A stretch of 64,000 nucleotides of DNA, from NCBI GenBank assembly GCA_013398955.1, contig VWPU01010335.1, positions 44,778 to 108,777 on the forward strand, read 5' to 3'. Positions 39,401 to 44,230 of this stretch are shown one piece after another; position 1 is the first letter of the stretch, and the number at the start of each line of letters is the position of its first letter. This DNA comes from Callaeas wilsoni (taxonomy: Eukaryota > Chordata > Aves > Passeriformes > Callaeidae). The position numbers and the translations under genes are program-made. The notes below the pieces were generated by a model. That model did not search any database. It was not told where the DNA came from and saw only the letters and a program-made list of their open reading frames with translations.

Positions 39401-42400
39401 AGAATCTGATACAAAATTGTGACTTCTGTGTCAATTTTAAAACAATTTTGGATAAATCAGTTACATATGGAATTACCTAAAATTCCCAAGGGTGGTTTAA
39501 AAGCTGATTGAAGGCCTTAAAATTTGCACAGAGTCCAAGGGAATGCACAGTTTGTAAGAGTTTCCTCATTCAGTTCAGCTTGCTAGCTGAGCCCAGGTAC
39601 ATTTAGTAGAGCTCAGTTCTTTCGTTTTGTTTTGTGTTCTCTCCTCAATTCAGTGGAAACTGTGTGATCAGAACATGCAAGGACCACGTTCTTTTCTTTC
39701 AAAGGTCCATATTAAATCATGGGAACATGATAGAATGATTATTCATGAAAATATCTTAGTAGTTACTCTTTATGTCTTGTAAACCTCACTAGTTACATGG
39801 CTCCTTGCATTGATGCTTTTCTGATGTGCAGGTTGGAGACTATGTGTTTGCCAGAACCGGGACACAGGCAGGAAATGAATATTATGTACCTGCCATTGTC
39901 ATAGCAACACCAGAGAGGGTGGAAACAGGTGACAAACTCTACACAGTACTGATGTTCAACAACAGGGAAGTAAGTAAACCTAGAAGATGATATCAGTCTG
40001 GAGATTTTATCATTATTCTGTTTTTGAAGAGGCAGATAGAATTTTCCAGGCTAATGAGCTCCCTGTCCCAATCCGGGTCTCCAGCTGACCAGAGTAAATC
40101 AGATTTCAGAGTGCAGTGAAGAGCTCCTGTAATAGACCTGAACCAAGGAATTCTGTAGGATAATTTATTCTTAAATCATACTCTATTCTTTCTTCTTTAA
40201 TACATTTGGTGGTTTTCACAAGTTCTCTGCTTCTAAAATAAGAAACAGAGGGAGTTTTAACACAGTCAATATAGTCTGAAATTAATTTCATTATGTTTGT
40301 TTGGTTTGTGTGTTGTTTGTAAGCCATTATGATAATTTTACTGCATTTTTCATAGCGTGTACTAAAGAAAATTTACTTTGTACTTGAAACTTTTGTATTA
40401 ATTATCTTTATTAGAGGCTGATTACAGTTACATTTAAACAGTTGACTTTTTATGCATATGTATCTTCATTGCTTTTGAGATTTCAGTTTAAATTAGATGA
40501 ATGTTGATTGTGTTATTGCAGGAACACTGTGTAAGAAGCGAGCTCATTAAAATCAGCCAAACCAAGTATGCCTGTTCGTGTCAGTACATAAGAACGGTGC
40601 AGACGGTGGATTATGAGATGTGAGTATGTTTGAACCTAAAAATACCAAATTTTTAAAATGTCAATCCTAAATGTTGCACTTTGAGTTCAGCTATGCTGTC
40701 AGGTTTCCATACGTAGTACTCTAACTACAGCTGTTGTGAACTGGCTTACTCTACACATGCAACTAAGTTTATATGAGAATTTACTGCCCTATTTTCATTC
40801 TGGAAACATTGGTGGGATATGATGGTTTGAAGCTTAGTCCCAGGAAGTCGTTAAGATGATTGCTGAAAGGTGAGATGGAATTTCTATTTGTTGTAAACCT
40901 TATTTTCCTTTTAAGATACTTATTGTTATGTAAAGCTACACTGTTAACTGCAATTTTTTTCTAAGATACTTGTTCATCTTCTGGGTTTAAATCTGGAGAA
41001 TGATGGACAGAGAGCGTGTAAGGTGCCTATGAGCCCCTACTTAGGTTCTGCAGAATTAATGTGCAGCAAGATATGAAGTGTGCACTGAAAATGCAGTGGT
41101 TCCAAGTGATTGTGGTTACATTTTCATCTTGAATTAAGTTCTAGTTTAATTCATTTGAAGTAGCATTGAATTGTGACACCCTTCAGAGCACCAACAACCT
41201 CAGACAGCAACAACGAACCTTAGGAAAGACAGTAAGACCAGAACAATCATCTGGGATTTTTCTCCAGAATACATTCATAATTTGGGATTTAAAAATTCTC
41301 TGAAGCAGAATTGGAGTCTCCGTATTAAACAGCCTTAATGGAATTTTCTTCCATGAATTTGTGCAGTTACTTTTTTTGAAACCATGTAAAACTTCATCAT
41401 CCATAGCTTCTTCCAGGGAGAGCCACAGAGTTTCACATTTTGTGTGAGAAAACATAATTTTGTTTTGGATCTTCCATTTGCCTTGACATCCCACAGGATG
41501 AAGGATTTCCTCTTCCACGCAGTATCAGCACTGCTGCCAAAGAATTGTATAATCTCCATCATGGGAAGTTTGTTTCCAAGAGATTGCATGAACAGGACAA
41601 ATCTCAGAATCACAGAATTAGCTTGGCTGGAAAAGACCTTTGAGATCGTGGAGTCCAACTTATGACCCAACACCACCTTGTCAACTAGGCCATGGCACTG
41701 AGTGCCATGTCCAGTGTTTTCTTAAACACCTCCAGGGATGGCGACTCCATTGCCTCCCAAGGCAGCCAGTCTAAACCTTTTCTATTTTCTATTTCTCCGT
41801 ATTGTCCAGTCTAAACCTTTTCCCGGTGCAGCTTGAGGCTGTGTCCTCTTGTCCTGTCGCTCGTTACCTGGGAGAAGAGCCCAATCCCCACCTGGCTACA
41901 CCCTCCTTTCAGATAGTTGCAGAGAGAAATAAATTCCACCATTAAAGGCAATTTTAGATGACAGAATCACAGGGTGGGTCAGACTGGAAGGGACCACAGT
42001 GGGTTGTCTGGTCCAGCCTCACTGCTCAAGCAGGGTCATCCTAGAGGACATTGCACAGAATTGCATTCAAATGGTTGAGTATCTCCAGTGAGGAGACTGC
42101 ACGCCCTCTCTGGGAAACCTGCTCCAGTGCTTGGTCACCCACAGATGTTCTTAATTTTCATTGAAATGTTAATATGATTATCATCATTAAAGATTTCATC
42201 TAAAAATGGTGGGTGAGGGTACCAGTTGTGGGCTGATCTATGGATTCACTGAGAATGATGGAATGAAAAGCAACTAAGATTCAAGTCCTGTGATTCCCAC
42301 GTATTTTCTAGTAGTGATCCCAGTACAGTTTGAAACTCAAACTTCCACCAGCTTGCAGCCACAGCACACAAACAAATCAATGCCCTCTCTTTACTGAGCA

Positions 42401-43947
42401 GAATTCCAAATCTGGAAATACATCAATGCCTTTTCCCAGGCCACATCATTCATATGACAGTAGCCTCTTCTCACCAAAAGCAAACCTGAAGACCATGGTT
42501 TCCTTCTTAATGCATACAACCAGTTGAAAAGGGGTAGGTATATAAGTGTCCTGAGTTCCAGCAAAATTAGCAGAAGTCTTTCCCTTCCACTGAGCTGGGC
42601 TGTAATCTAAATAAGGTACCATATTAAGAAAAGATGGGATTGAATGCATAAGCACTAAGAATAGTGTGCATTCTACATGCCTTGTTTCATGAACGAGTGC
42701 TTTGATACAAAATATTCACTCTCCAAAGAGAATTTATTAGCAAGCTGACTTGCCATTTTTATGTACAAATGAGGAGAAAATTGAGTTATGCACTGGCAAA
42801 CAGAGGAATTCTTTGAATAATTAACTGAAATGAATGCACTAAATGGAATTTCCATTAGAACCCCTACCTTTTACGAGGGCATGGAAGTGTGCTTTCTGAT
42901 GAAACTTGTTATTTATTATATTTCTAAAAGAAATCCCTACCTCCTATGTCATACTCAGAGGGGAACGCTGCAGCATATTGCTTATGGGTGTGCACAGATC
43001 TAATGAGAAAGTACTGACATTGTCGATAGGAACAATGTAAAAGCATAATTTCATTGGAAAGGAATCAAAAAGTCTGAATGCAATATGATATTAGAACTTC
43101 AAAAAGAGACAAACCCTTTGTTCTAAGTCCTGGAGTAGTAAGGGAAAAAAAATTAAAAGGCATATCCTAGGTTCCCATGTGGACAGGAAGTCCTCAGAGC
43201 ACATAGATGTATTACAACAGCTCAGCTAACTCCAGCTCTGAGTTCTTTGGGATTGTCTTTTAATGTTTTTGTGGTGTGTTATCAGGGGTTATGCCTAATT
43301 GACTAATCTTTAGAGGTACTAATATAGCTCGTATGATTTTAGTATGAGACATTAGCATCTGTTTGGGGCATTTTCCTGCCATCACTGTGGAAAGAAATAA
43401 TTATGGCAGAACAAGCACTCTGCAAATGTAGCTAACAAGTTCCATATGCAAAGTAAAACACTGTGTGATCTGGACCCACATAGCAAAAAAGCATTATTGC
43501 CCACATCCTTTCTGGAGTCATAAAAGGCAGAAAAGATTAAGGGCCAGAGCCCTGTTTTAGGCTATCCTTCACTTACTCTATAAGTAAAAGGAAAACTGAG
43601 TTGTGGGACAGTTATAGCCCTGTCAAATGGTCAAGAGTGTGATAAGTCCTTTTCTTGTCAGTACTGTGAGATGTGGAAAAAGTTACTATGTCTTGTAAAA
43701 GAGGCTTTATGAGATATGTGCTTTTAGCTTTGTGAATTTCCTTTTCTGTTTTTCCAGCCTGGATGGTGAGACTACAAAGCCCTGCCCTCACCCACCTGTG
43801 GAAGATGAAGGAGGAGATGAAGCAAAGAAAAGTATTGTGAAAGAAAAGAGGGGCAAAAAGAAAAAGAAGAGGATAAGAGTAGACAAAAGGCATCCCAGGG
43901 AGACAATGTCAGACTTCGATAATCTTTTGTCTCTAGAAGTGAAGTAA
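289..43947 (+). CDS. VWA3B: VWA3B, 3' three quarters of the gene (21 coding exons placed, 5' part missing)
   Basis: VWA3B encodes an intracellular protein with von Willebrand factor A domains. Its biochemical role is poorly known; a human variant has been reported in a recessive cerebellar ataxia with intellectual disability. The identification rests on ordered exon matches to the human protein as I remember it, for example WLQKYGLKAQKL, FNFVKF, YLLTDGRPDQ, VLDKHVVSKVFD, PLAHV, WRALSQEE and TPVGGAMPCP-like segments. CDS exons: 289-413, 7484-7600, 10192-10388, 11017-11171, 12925-13063, 14492-14623, 17708-17806, 18802-18984, 20379-20506, 21607-21710, 22380-22517, 23356-23392, 23514-23670, 27928-28046, 31275-31325, 32503-32722, 37645-37765, 38525-38649, 39832-39969, 40522-40619, 43758-43947. 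The phases agree at all 20 junctions, giving about 924 residues. The start codon lies upstream of the window. The paralogue VWA3A is less likely because of the DUF4537 tail and the exact motif matches. Confidence 0.93.
4140..4487. other. GC-rich block upstream of the solo LTR, unassigned
   Basis: The base composition changes abruptly from AT-rich intron to GC-rich with G-runs and some CpG. Overlapping frames stay open on both strands (up to 206 codons, running on into the LTR), but they have no recognisable domain. The target duplication shows this block lies outside the LTR, so it predates the insertion or belongs to an older element. Confidence 0.4.
4488..4493. repeat. Target-site duplication of LTR copy A, left
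   Basis: GGAAAG, identical to the hexamer at 5,047-5,052. The pair fixes the LTR borders. Confidence 0.8.
4494..5046 (-). mobile_element. Solo LTR of an endogenous retrovirus (copy A), probably class II/ERVK-like
   Basis: A 553-bp element, read on the minus strand from TGTTGTGG to a degenerate TATA end (copy B ends TACA). It is flanked by a perfect 6-bp target duplication, GGAAAG, at 4,488-4,493 and 5,047-5,052. On the minus strand it carries an AATAAA signal (4,719-4,724 as TTTATT on plus) and a TTTAAA-containing TATA-like stretch near 4,780-4,795. A clearly related copy in the opposite orientation lies at 58,685-59,262. No internal retroviral sequence adjoins it, so it is a solo LTR left by recombination. 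A 6-bp duplication is typical of alpharetrovirus-like and ERVK elements. Open frames on the plus strand across it are spurious. Confidence 0.85.
5047..5052. repeat. Target-site duplication of LTR copy A, right
   Basis: GGAAAG, the partner of 4,488-4,493. It directly follows the CACAACA end of the LTR (plus-strand reading). Confidence 0.8.
6362..6402. repeat. Compound microsatellite (TTC)n-(TTA)n
   Basis: About six TTC units followed directly by about seven TTA units, inside an intron. Confidence 0.95.
7484..7600 (+). CDS. VWA3B: VWA3B exon: linker after first VWA-like region
   Basis: Acceptor ATTTCTCTTGCAG, donor GATG|GTATAA, phase 1 in and phase 1 out. The peptide contains AGVCEDVFLIWKELEEA, close to a human segment with the same EDVFL-W-E-EEA spacing. 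The rest is a charged helical stretch ending in SESDQSASQD. Confidence 0.92.
7601..10191 (+). other. VWA3B intron, 2.6 kb
   Basis: AT-rich unique sequence. I recognise no exon, repeat family or RNA gene in it. The open frame at 9,903-10,469 only reflects the following exon plus flanking intron. Confidence 0.65.
10192..10388 (+). CDS. VWA3B: VWA3B exon: first WLxxxGL module
   Basis: Acceptor TTCTTTTTTAG, donor GCT|GTGAGT, phase 1 in and phase 0 out, 197 nt. It carries EKWLQKYGLKAQKLTLYDAL, nearly identical to the human segment, then ADCVFRHVDGLVDIK. A related motif recurs in the exon at 23,514-23,670, so the protein has two copies of this small module, one on each side of the canonical VWA domain. 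Confidence 0.96.
11017..11171 (+). CDS. VWA3B: VWA3B exon: segment before the canonical VWA domain
   Basis: Acceptor TTTTTTTTGTAG, donor GAAAG|GTTTGT, phase 0 in and phase 2 out. The peptide includes HARYCDKFVHTLWKDGS and VHVYVTTEKYK. Human has HAKYCSRFVHAPWKDGS in this position. It ends in a basic helical stretch, ALRQVEER. Confidence 0.95.
11172..12924 (+). other. VWA3B intron with a short tandem duplication
   Basis: Unique AT-rich intron. The only structure I see is a two-copy tandem repeat of about 19 bp, TGAATTTTCATTTTATTGG, at 11,843-11,881. The second copy has one extra T. Confidence 0.65.
11843..11881. repeat. Two-copy tandem repeat (about 19 bp)
   Basis: Adjacent copies differ only by one inserted T in the second, which suggests a recent slippage or duplication event. 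Confidence 0.85.
12925..13063 (+). CDS. VWA3B: VWA3B exon: VWA domain start with MIDAS DxSxS
   Basis: Acceptor TTTCCTCTTCCAG, donor CAG|GTATGA, phase 2 in and phase 0 out. It opens with RIKWLQQGSRGLFG, followed by the first beta strand VYILIDTSQSM. The DTSQS residues fit the metal-ion-dependent adhesion site motif DxSxS with every ligand position intact, so metal binding looks possible. A helix (LVKEKIFQLIQ) follows. Confidence 0.96.
13064..14491 (+). other. VWA3B intron with CCAA/CAA microsatellite
   Basis: AT-rich intron. The block at about 13,345-13,400 is (CCAA)n changing to (CAA)n and then A/C-rich sequence. I see nothing else. Confidence 0.7.
13345..13400. repeat. Compound microsatellite (CCAA)n-(CAA)n
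   Basis: About five to six CCAA units, then about four CAA units and an A-rich tail. Confidence 0.9.
14492..14623 (+). CDS. VWA3B: VWA3B exon: VWA domain core
   Basis: Acceptor GTGTCTCTTGCAG, donor GAG|GTAATA, phase 0 in and out (132 nt, 44 codons). It carries KRFNFVKFSAQAVAWQE, the second core strand, matching human FNFVKF-QAVAW, and ends in a helix. Its length is a multiple of three, so skipping would keep the frame but remove part of the fold. Confidence 0.96.
14624..17707 (+). other. VWA3B intron, 3.1 kb
   Basis: AT-rich unique sequence; the short open frames here have no family signal and no repeat was recognised. Confidence 0.65.
17708..17806 (+). CDS. VWA3B: VWA3B exon: VWA domain, MIDAS Thr and TDG strand
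   Basis: Acceptor GGTTTCTTAG, donor CAG|GTAAAT, phase 0 in and out (99 nt, 33 codons). It contains VGSSTNTLKAL, where a threonine in the S-T-N-T stretch would be the second MIDAS element, and AIYLLTDGRPDQ, where the TDG after the strand is the third. Human has the same GSSTNTL and YLLTDGRPDQ. Confidence 0.97.
17807..18801 (+). other. VWA3B intron, about 1 kb
   Basis: AT-rich unique sequence; nothing recognised. Confidence 0.65.
18802..18984 (+). CDS. VWA3B: VWA3B exon: C-terminal part of VWA domain
   Basis: Acceptor TTTTATTTTCAG, donor GTT|GTGAGT, phase 0 in and out (61 codons). Segments: a helix (ILAEVQLYRK), strand IPIHTVSFNCDD, helix NTFLYELSTKT, then EGRFHYYNIYLSDP. This is the usual last beta-alpha unit of a VWA fold. 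Confidence 0.96.
18985..20378 (+). other. VWA3B intron, 1.4 kb
   Basis: AT-rich intron; the open frames at 19,702-20,035 show no family signal. No exon or repeat was recognised. Confidence 0.6.
20379..20506 (+). CDS. VWA3B: VWA3B exon: charged helix after VWA domain
   Basis: Acceptor CTTTTTGTTAG, donor AATAA|GTATGT, phase 0 in and phase 2 out. The peptide begins NKDIHLLKREIDQGEKDLEK and ends in a serine/asparagine-rich tail. The heptad-like Leu/Ile spacing suggests a coiled coil. Human has NEDLTLLVKEMEQG at this point. Confidence 0.94.
20507..21606 (+). other. VWA3B intron with TA/TG microsatellite
   Basis: AT-rich intron. It holds an imperfect TATG/TG/TA microsatellite at about 21,149-21,192 and nothing else that I recognise. 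Confidence 0.65.
21149..21192. repeat. Imperfect TATG/TG/TA microsatellite
   Basis: Alternating pyrimidine-purine tract with TGTG and TATATA segments. Confidence 0.85.
21607..21710 (+). CDS. VWA3B: VWA3B exon: linker, with tandem NAGNAG acceptor
   Basis: The acceptor region reads CTTCTCTTAGCAG. The exon can begin at 21,607, or three bases earlier at 21,604 with one extra Ser and the frame unchanged. The donor is GCAG|GTGAGA, with phase 2 in and phase 1 out. The peptide (RLCCASEEPSVPS, later SPARRRKALYA) is Ser/Pro/Arg-rich and probably disordered. It does not resemble the human linker closely; support comes from phase, splice signals and position. Confidence 0.8.
22380..22517 (+). CDS. VWA3B: VWA3B exon: linker, with GC donor
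   Basis: Acceptor TTCAACAACTACAG, phase 1 in and phase 1 out. The donor is AAAG|GCAAGT, a GC-AG intron of the usual strong consensus. The peptide starts QTKTSLLRILSRG; human has STKTSLLRSQMSS in its longer linker. The rest is Lys/Glu/Ser-rich (SREESPEEGVSP, VKKGVKYTTIFK). Confidence 0.86.
22518..22519 (+). promoter_or_regulatory. Non-canonical GC splice donor (first)
   Basis: AAAG|GCAAGT. The position matches the U1 consensus apart from C at +2. No GT donor nearby gives the right phase into the next exon. Confidence 0.8.
23356..23392 (+). CDS. VWA3B: VWA3B microexon, 37 nt
   Basis: Acceptor TTTTCTCTTAG, donor AAAAG|GTATGT, phase 1 in and phase 2 out. It encodes about 12 residues (LKMQNVKGASK). 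It is the only piece I found that connects the phase of 22,380-22,517 with that of 23,514-23,670, so skipping it would shift the frame. Confidence 0.75.
23514..23670 (+). CDS. VWA3B: VWA3B exon: second WLxxxGL module
   Basis: Acceptor CTCTCTTTTCTAG, donor AAG|GTAAAA, phase 2 in and phase 0 out. It carries ALWLKTHGLAARRLTITDAL and then YIPVLDKHVVSKVFDK. Human has NWLKTYGLVAKKLTLMDAL and YVPVLDKHVVSKVFDE. The first part repeats the module of the exon at 10,192-10,388. Confidence 0.97.
23671..27927 (+). other. VWA3B intron, 4.3 kb
   Basis: AT-rich intron. A perfect-register tandem duplication of about 22 bp lies at 24,525-24,569. In human the flanking residues are contiguous, so no missing exon is expected. 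Other open frames are unsupported. Confidence 0.7.
24525..24569. repeat. Two-copy tandem duplication (about 22 bp)
   Basis: AAAACCAGTTCCTCTCTTTGG is followed immediately by a copy with one extra T. Confidence 0.88.
27928..28046 (+). CDS. VWA3B: VWA3B exon: helical region, with GC donor
   Basis: Acceptor TTGTATAATAG, phase 0 in and phase 2 out. The donor is again AAAG|GCAAGT. The peptide runs MVPLAHVSSDKKG, LINPRAVNLDAYKEK, LEQAIKSYE. Human has VFPLAHVCND, INPQGAKLNIYK and QAIQSYEK. The in-frame ATG at the exon start is internal, not a translation start. Confidence 0.95.
28047..28048 (+). promoter_or_regulatory. Non-canonical GC splice donor (second)
   Basis: The ten bases AAAGGCAAGT equal those at the donor of the exon ending at 22,517. 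Joining here to 31,275 gives the expected SYERRLN reading. Confidence 0.88.
28425..28705 (-). mobile_element. LTR-like element, probably a class III (ERVL-type) solo LTR
   Basis: Read on the minus strand, the block runs from TGAGAAATG to a CATCA end, giving TG...CA-like termini. It includes ATATGCAAAT and GTAGTCTCTGCGAGACTCC, motifs that I recall from passerine ERVL-type LTRs, and a degenerate CAATTAATACC in the polyadenylation region. No clear target duplication was found, so the borders are approximate. The assignment is from memory of the family, not an alignment. Confidence 0.5.
28706..31274 (+). other. Remainder of VWA3B intron, about 2.6 kb
   Basis: AT-rich unique sequence. The open frame at 29,482-29,754 has no domain I recognise and no matching phase. 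Confidence 0.6.
31275..31325 (+). CDS. VWA3B: VWA3B exon, 51 nt
   Basis: Acceptor TTTCTTTAATAG, donor ACAA|GTAAGC, phase 2 in and phase 2 out. It encodes RLNLVIWRALSQEERD. Human has RLNKIVWRALSQEEKE. It is in frame through the GC donor upstream, which supports that donor. Confidence 0.96.
31326..32502 (+). other. VWA3B intron, 1.2 kb
   Basis: AT-rich unique sequence; nothing recognised. Confidence 0.65.
32503..32722 (+). CDS. VWA3B: VWA3B exon: helical region before DUF4537
   Basis: Acceptor TTTTTTTAAAAG, donor AAAAG|GTAATA, phase 2 in and phase 0 out. The peptide contains PVQYVQHKEALLEALENLGW, VSYEDVKLLEDEIL and YIQQARDLQEA. Human has the pattern LNWPIS, LESEILAG and YIQQAMELQEA. It is helix-rich, then turns into a polar tail (KSSESHIINNKK). 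Confidence 0.96.
33403..33434. repeat. (TA)n-(TG)n microsatellite
   Basis: Four TA units followed by twelve TG units. Confidence 0.95.
36838..36940. repeat. Direct repeats with two adjacent perfect hairpins
   Basis: The 21-mer TTAATGGTGAAACTGACTTAT at 36,838-36,858 recurs at 36,891-36,911 with one mismatch. Between the copies lies a hairpin with 10-bp arms AATGGTGAAA/TTTCACCATT and a 5-nt loop (36,861-36,885). Overlapping the second copy is a hairpin with 12-bp arms ATTATAAGCAAG/CTTGCTTATAAT and a 7-nt loop (36,910-36,940). I do not recognise a transposon family. Confidence 0.9.
37358..37389 (+). CDS. VWA3B: Candidate optional 32-nt exon of VWA3B
   Basis: Bordered by TTTTTTGTAG and AAG|GTAAAT. 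In the incoming phase 0 it reads ENDSQSYNSS, similar in character to the polar tail of the preceding exon. It ends after two bases of a codon, so it fits only if the next exon starts at 37,647 (second AG of ACAGAG) and not at 37,645. Skipping it joins 32,722 to 37,645 cleanly in phase 0, so it may be an alternative exon or a chance match. Confidence 0.35.
37645..37765 (+). CDS. VWA3B: VWA3B exon: entry to DUF4537 domain
   Basis: Acceptor GTGTCAAATTACAG, with a second AG two bases on (37,647). Donor CCAG|GTATAT, phase 0 in and phase 1 out. The peptide begins RLEEETVKLKSKTRQ, then SQKVIARSDVTGFYYP. Human has GQKVIARCDENGFYFPG, the start of DUF4537. Confidence 0.95.
37766..38524 (+). other. VWA3B intron, 0.76 kb
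   Basis: AT-rich unique sequence; nothing recognised. Confidence 0.65.
38525..38649 (+). CDS. VWA3B: VWA3B exon: DUF4537, first half
   Basis: Acceptor TTGTTTTTCAG, donor CTGCAG|GTGAGA, phase 1 in and phase 0 out. It reads GTVIKNISSTCALVDFSNGD and then FTIPVGGAMPCPHLQ. Human has TPVGGAMPCPLLQ. Alternating strands fit the small beta-rich fold proposed for DUF4537, which is also found in C11orf16-type proteins. Confidence 0.96.
38650..39831 (+). other. VWA3B intron, 1.2 kb
   Basis: AT-rich unique sequence; nothing recognised. Confidence 0.65.
39832..39969 (+). CDS. VWA3B: VWA3B exon: DUF4537, middle
   Basis: Acceptor TTTTCTGATGTGCAG, donor GGGAA|GTAAGT, phase 0 in and out (46 codons). The peptide contains VGDYVFARTGTQAG, YYVPAIVIATPE and LYTVLMFNNRE. 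Human has VGDYVFAK, YVPAIVIALP and YTVLKCNNRR. Confidence 0.97.
40522..40619 (+). CDS. VWA3B: VWA3B exon: DUF4537, end
   Basis: Acceptor TGTGTTATTGCAG, donor GAGAT|GTGAGT, phase 0 in and phase 2 out. The peptide contains CVRSELIKISQTKYACSC. Human has CPRSALIKISQNKYALSC. Confidence 0.96.
41605..41925 (-). mobile_element. CR1 LINE fragment, 3' end
   Basis: The plus strand opens with CAGAATCACAGAATTA and GGAAAAGACCTTTGAGATC, the reverse complement of the conserved CR1 3' end, and continues into CTTGAGGCTGTGTCCTCTTGT and GGGAGAAGAGCCCAATCCCC. The element is 5'-truncated. It carries an internal duplication of CCAGTCTAAACCTTTTC (about 41,767 and 41,807). Confidence 0.93.
41961..42142 (-). mobile_element. 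Second CR1 fragment of a different subfamily
   Basis: It opens with ACAGAATCACAGGGTGGGTC, then GGAAGGGACCACAGTGGG and TCATCCTAGAGGACATTGCA. This is a diverged CR1 3' end in the same orientation as the first fragment, only about 35 bp away. Different wording from the neighbour indicates a separate insertion rather than one broken element. Confidence 0.85.
43758..43947 (+). CDS. VWA3B: VWA3B last coding exon: basic C-terminus and stop
   Basis: Acceptor TTCTGTTTTTCCAG, phase 2 in, stop codon TAA at 43,945-43,947. The peptide has an acidic/proline start (PCPHPPVEDEGGDEAK) and then a run of basic residues (KRGKKKKKRIRVDKRHPR), which looks like a nuclear localisation or nucleic-acid/acidic-surface binding tail. 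It ends FDNLLSLEVK. The human C-terminus is also rich in KRR-type clusters but is longer. Confidence 0.9.
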
Positions 43948-44230
43948 AACAGAGAGGAAAAAATTGACTGTCTAGCAACAAGGAAGAATTTAGAGGTAAA
44001 GAAGTAGCTCTGGAAAAGTATAAGTATTAGGAATTAAACAGTTGTGATGGGCCTTTAGCTATTCCCCACACAAGGAATAGGTTTCTGCATTTTTGGGTGT
44101 TAGCCAAGTTAGCTTTCCCATGTCCTGTGTGATGAAATCCTTTCACCTCCTTTGAAACTGTTCTTGACACTTTCTCAGCATGTGTTTTCACAGCAATGGC
44201 AAGAAATGAATAAAACACGTTCCAGCATAT
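43948..44230 (+). other. VWA3B: VWA3B 3' untranslated region (short)
   Basis: From the stop codon to about 20 bases after the AATAAA at 44,209-44,214. The cleavage site is inferred, not seen. Confidence 0.55.
44209..44214 (+). terminator. Polyadenylation signal AATAAA
   Basis: First canonical AATAAA after the VWA3B stop, 262 bases downstream, in the context GAAATGAATAAAACACG. Confidence 0.6.

Larger units (their letters stand above)
40620..43757 (+). other. Last VWA3B intron, 3.1 kb, with two CR1 fragments
   Basis: Holds CR1 fragments at 41,605-41,925 and 41,961-42,142. No further exon is needed, since the phases of the flanking exons agree. The human protein has a longer C-terminal tail, so a lineage-specific exon here cannot be excluded. 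Confidence 0.7.
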
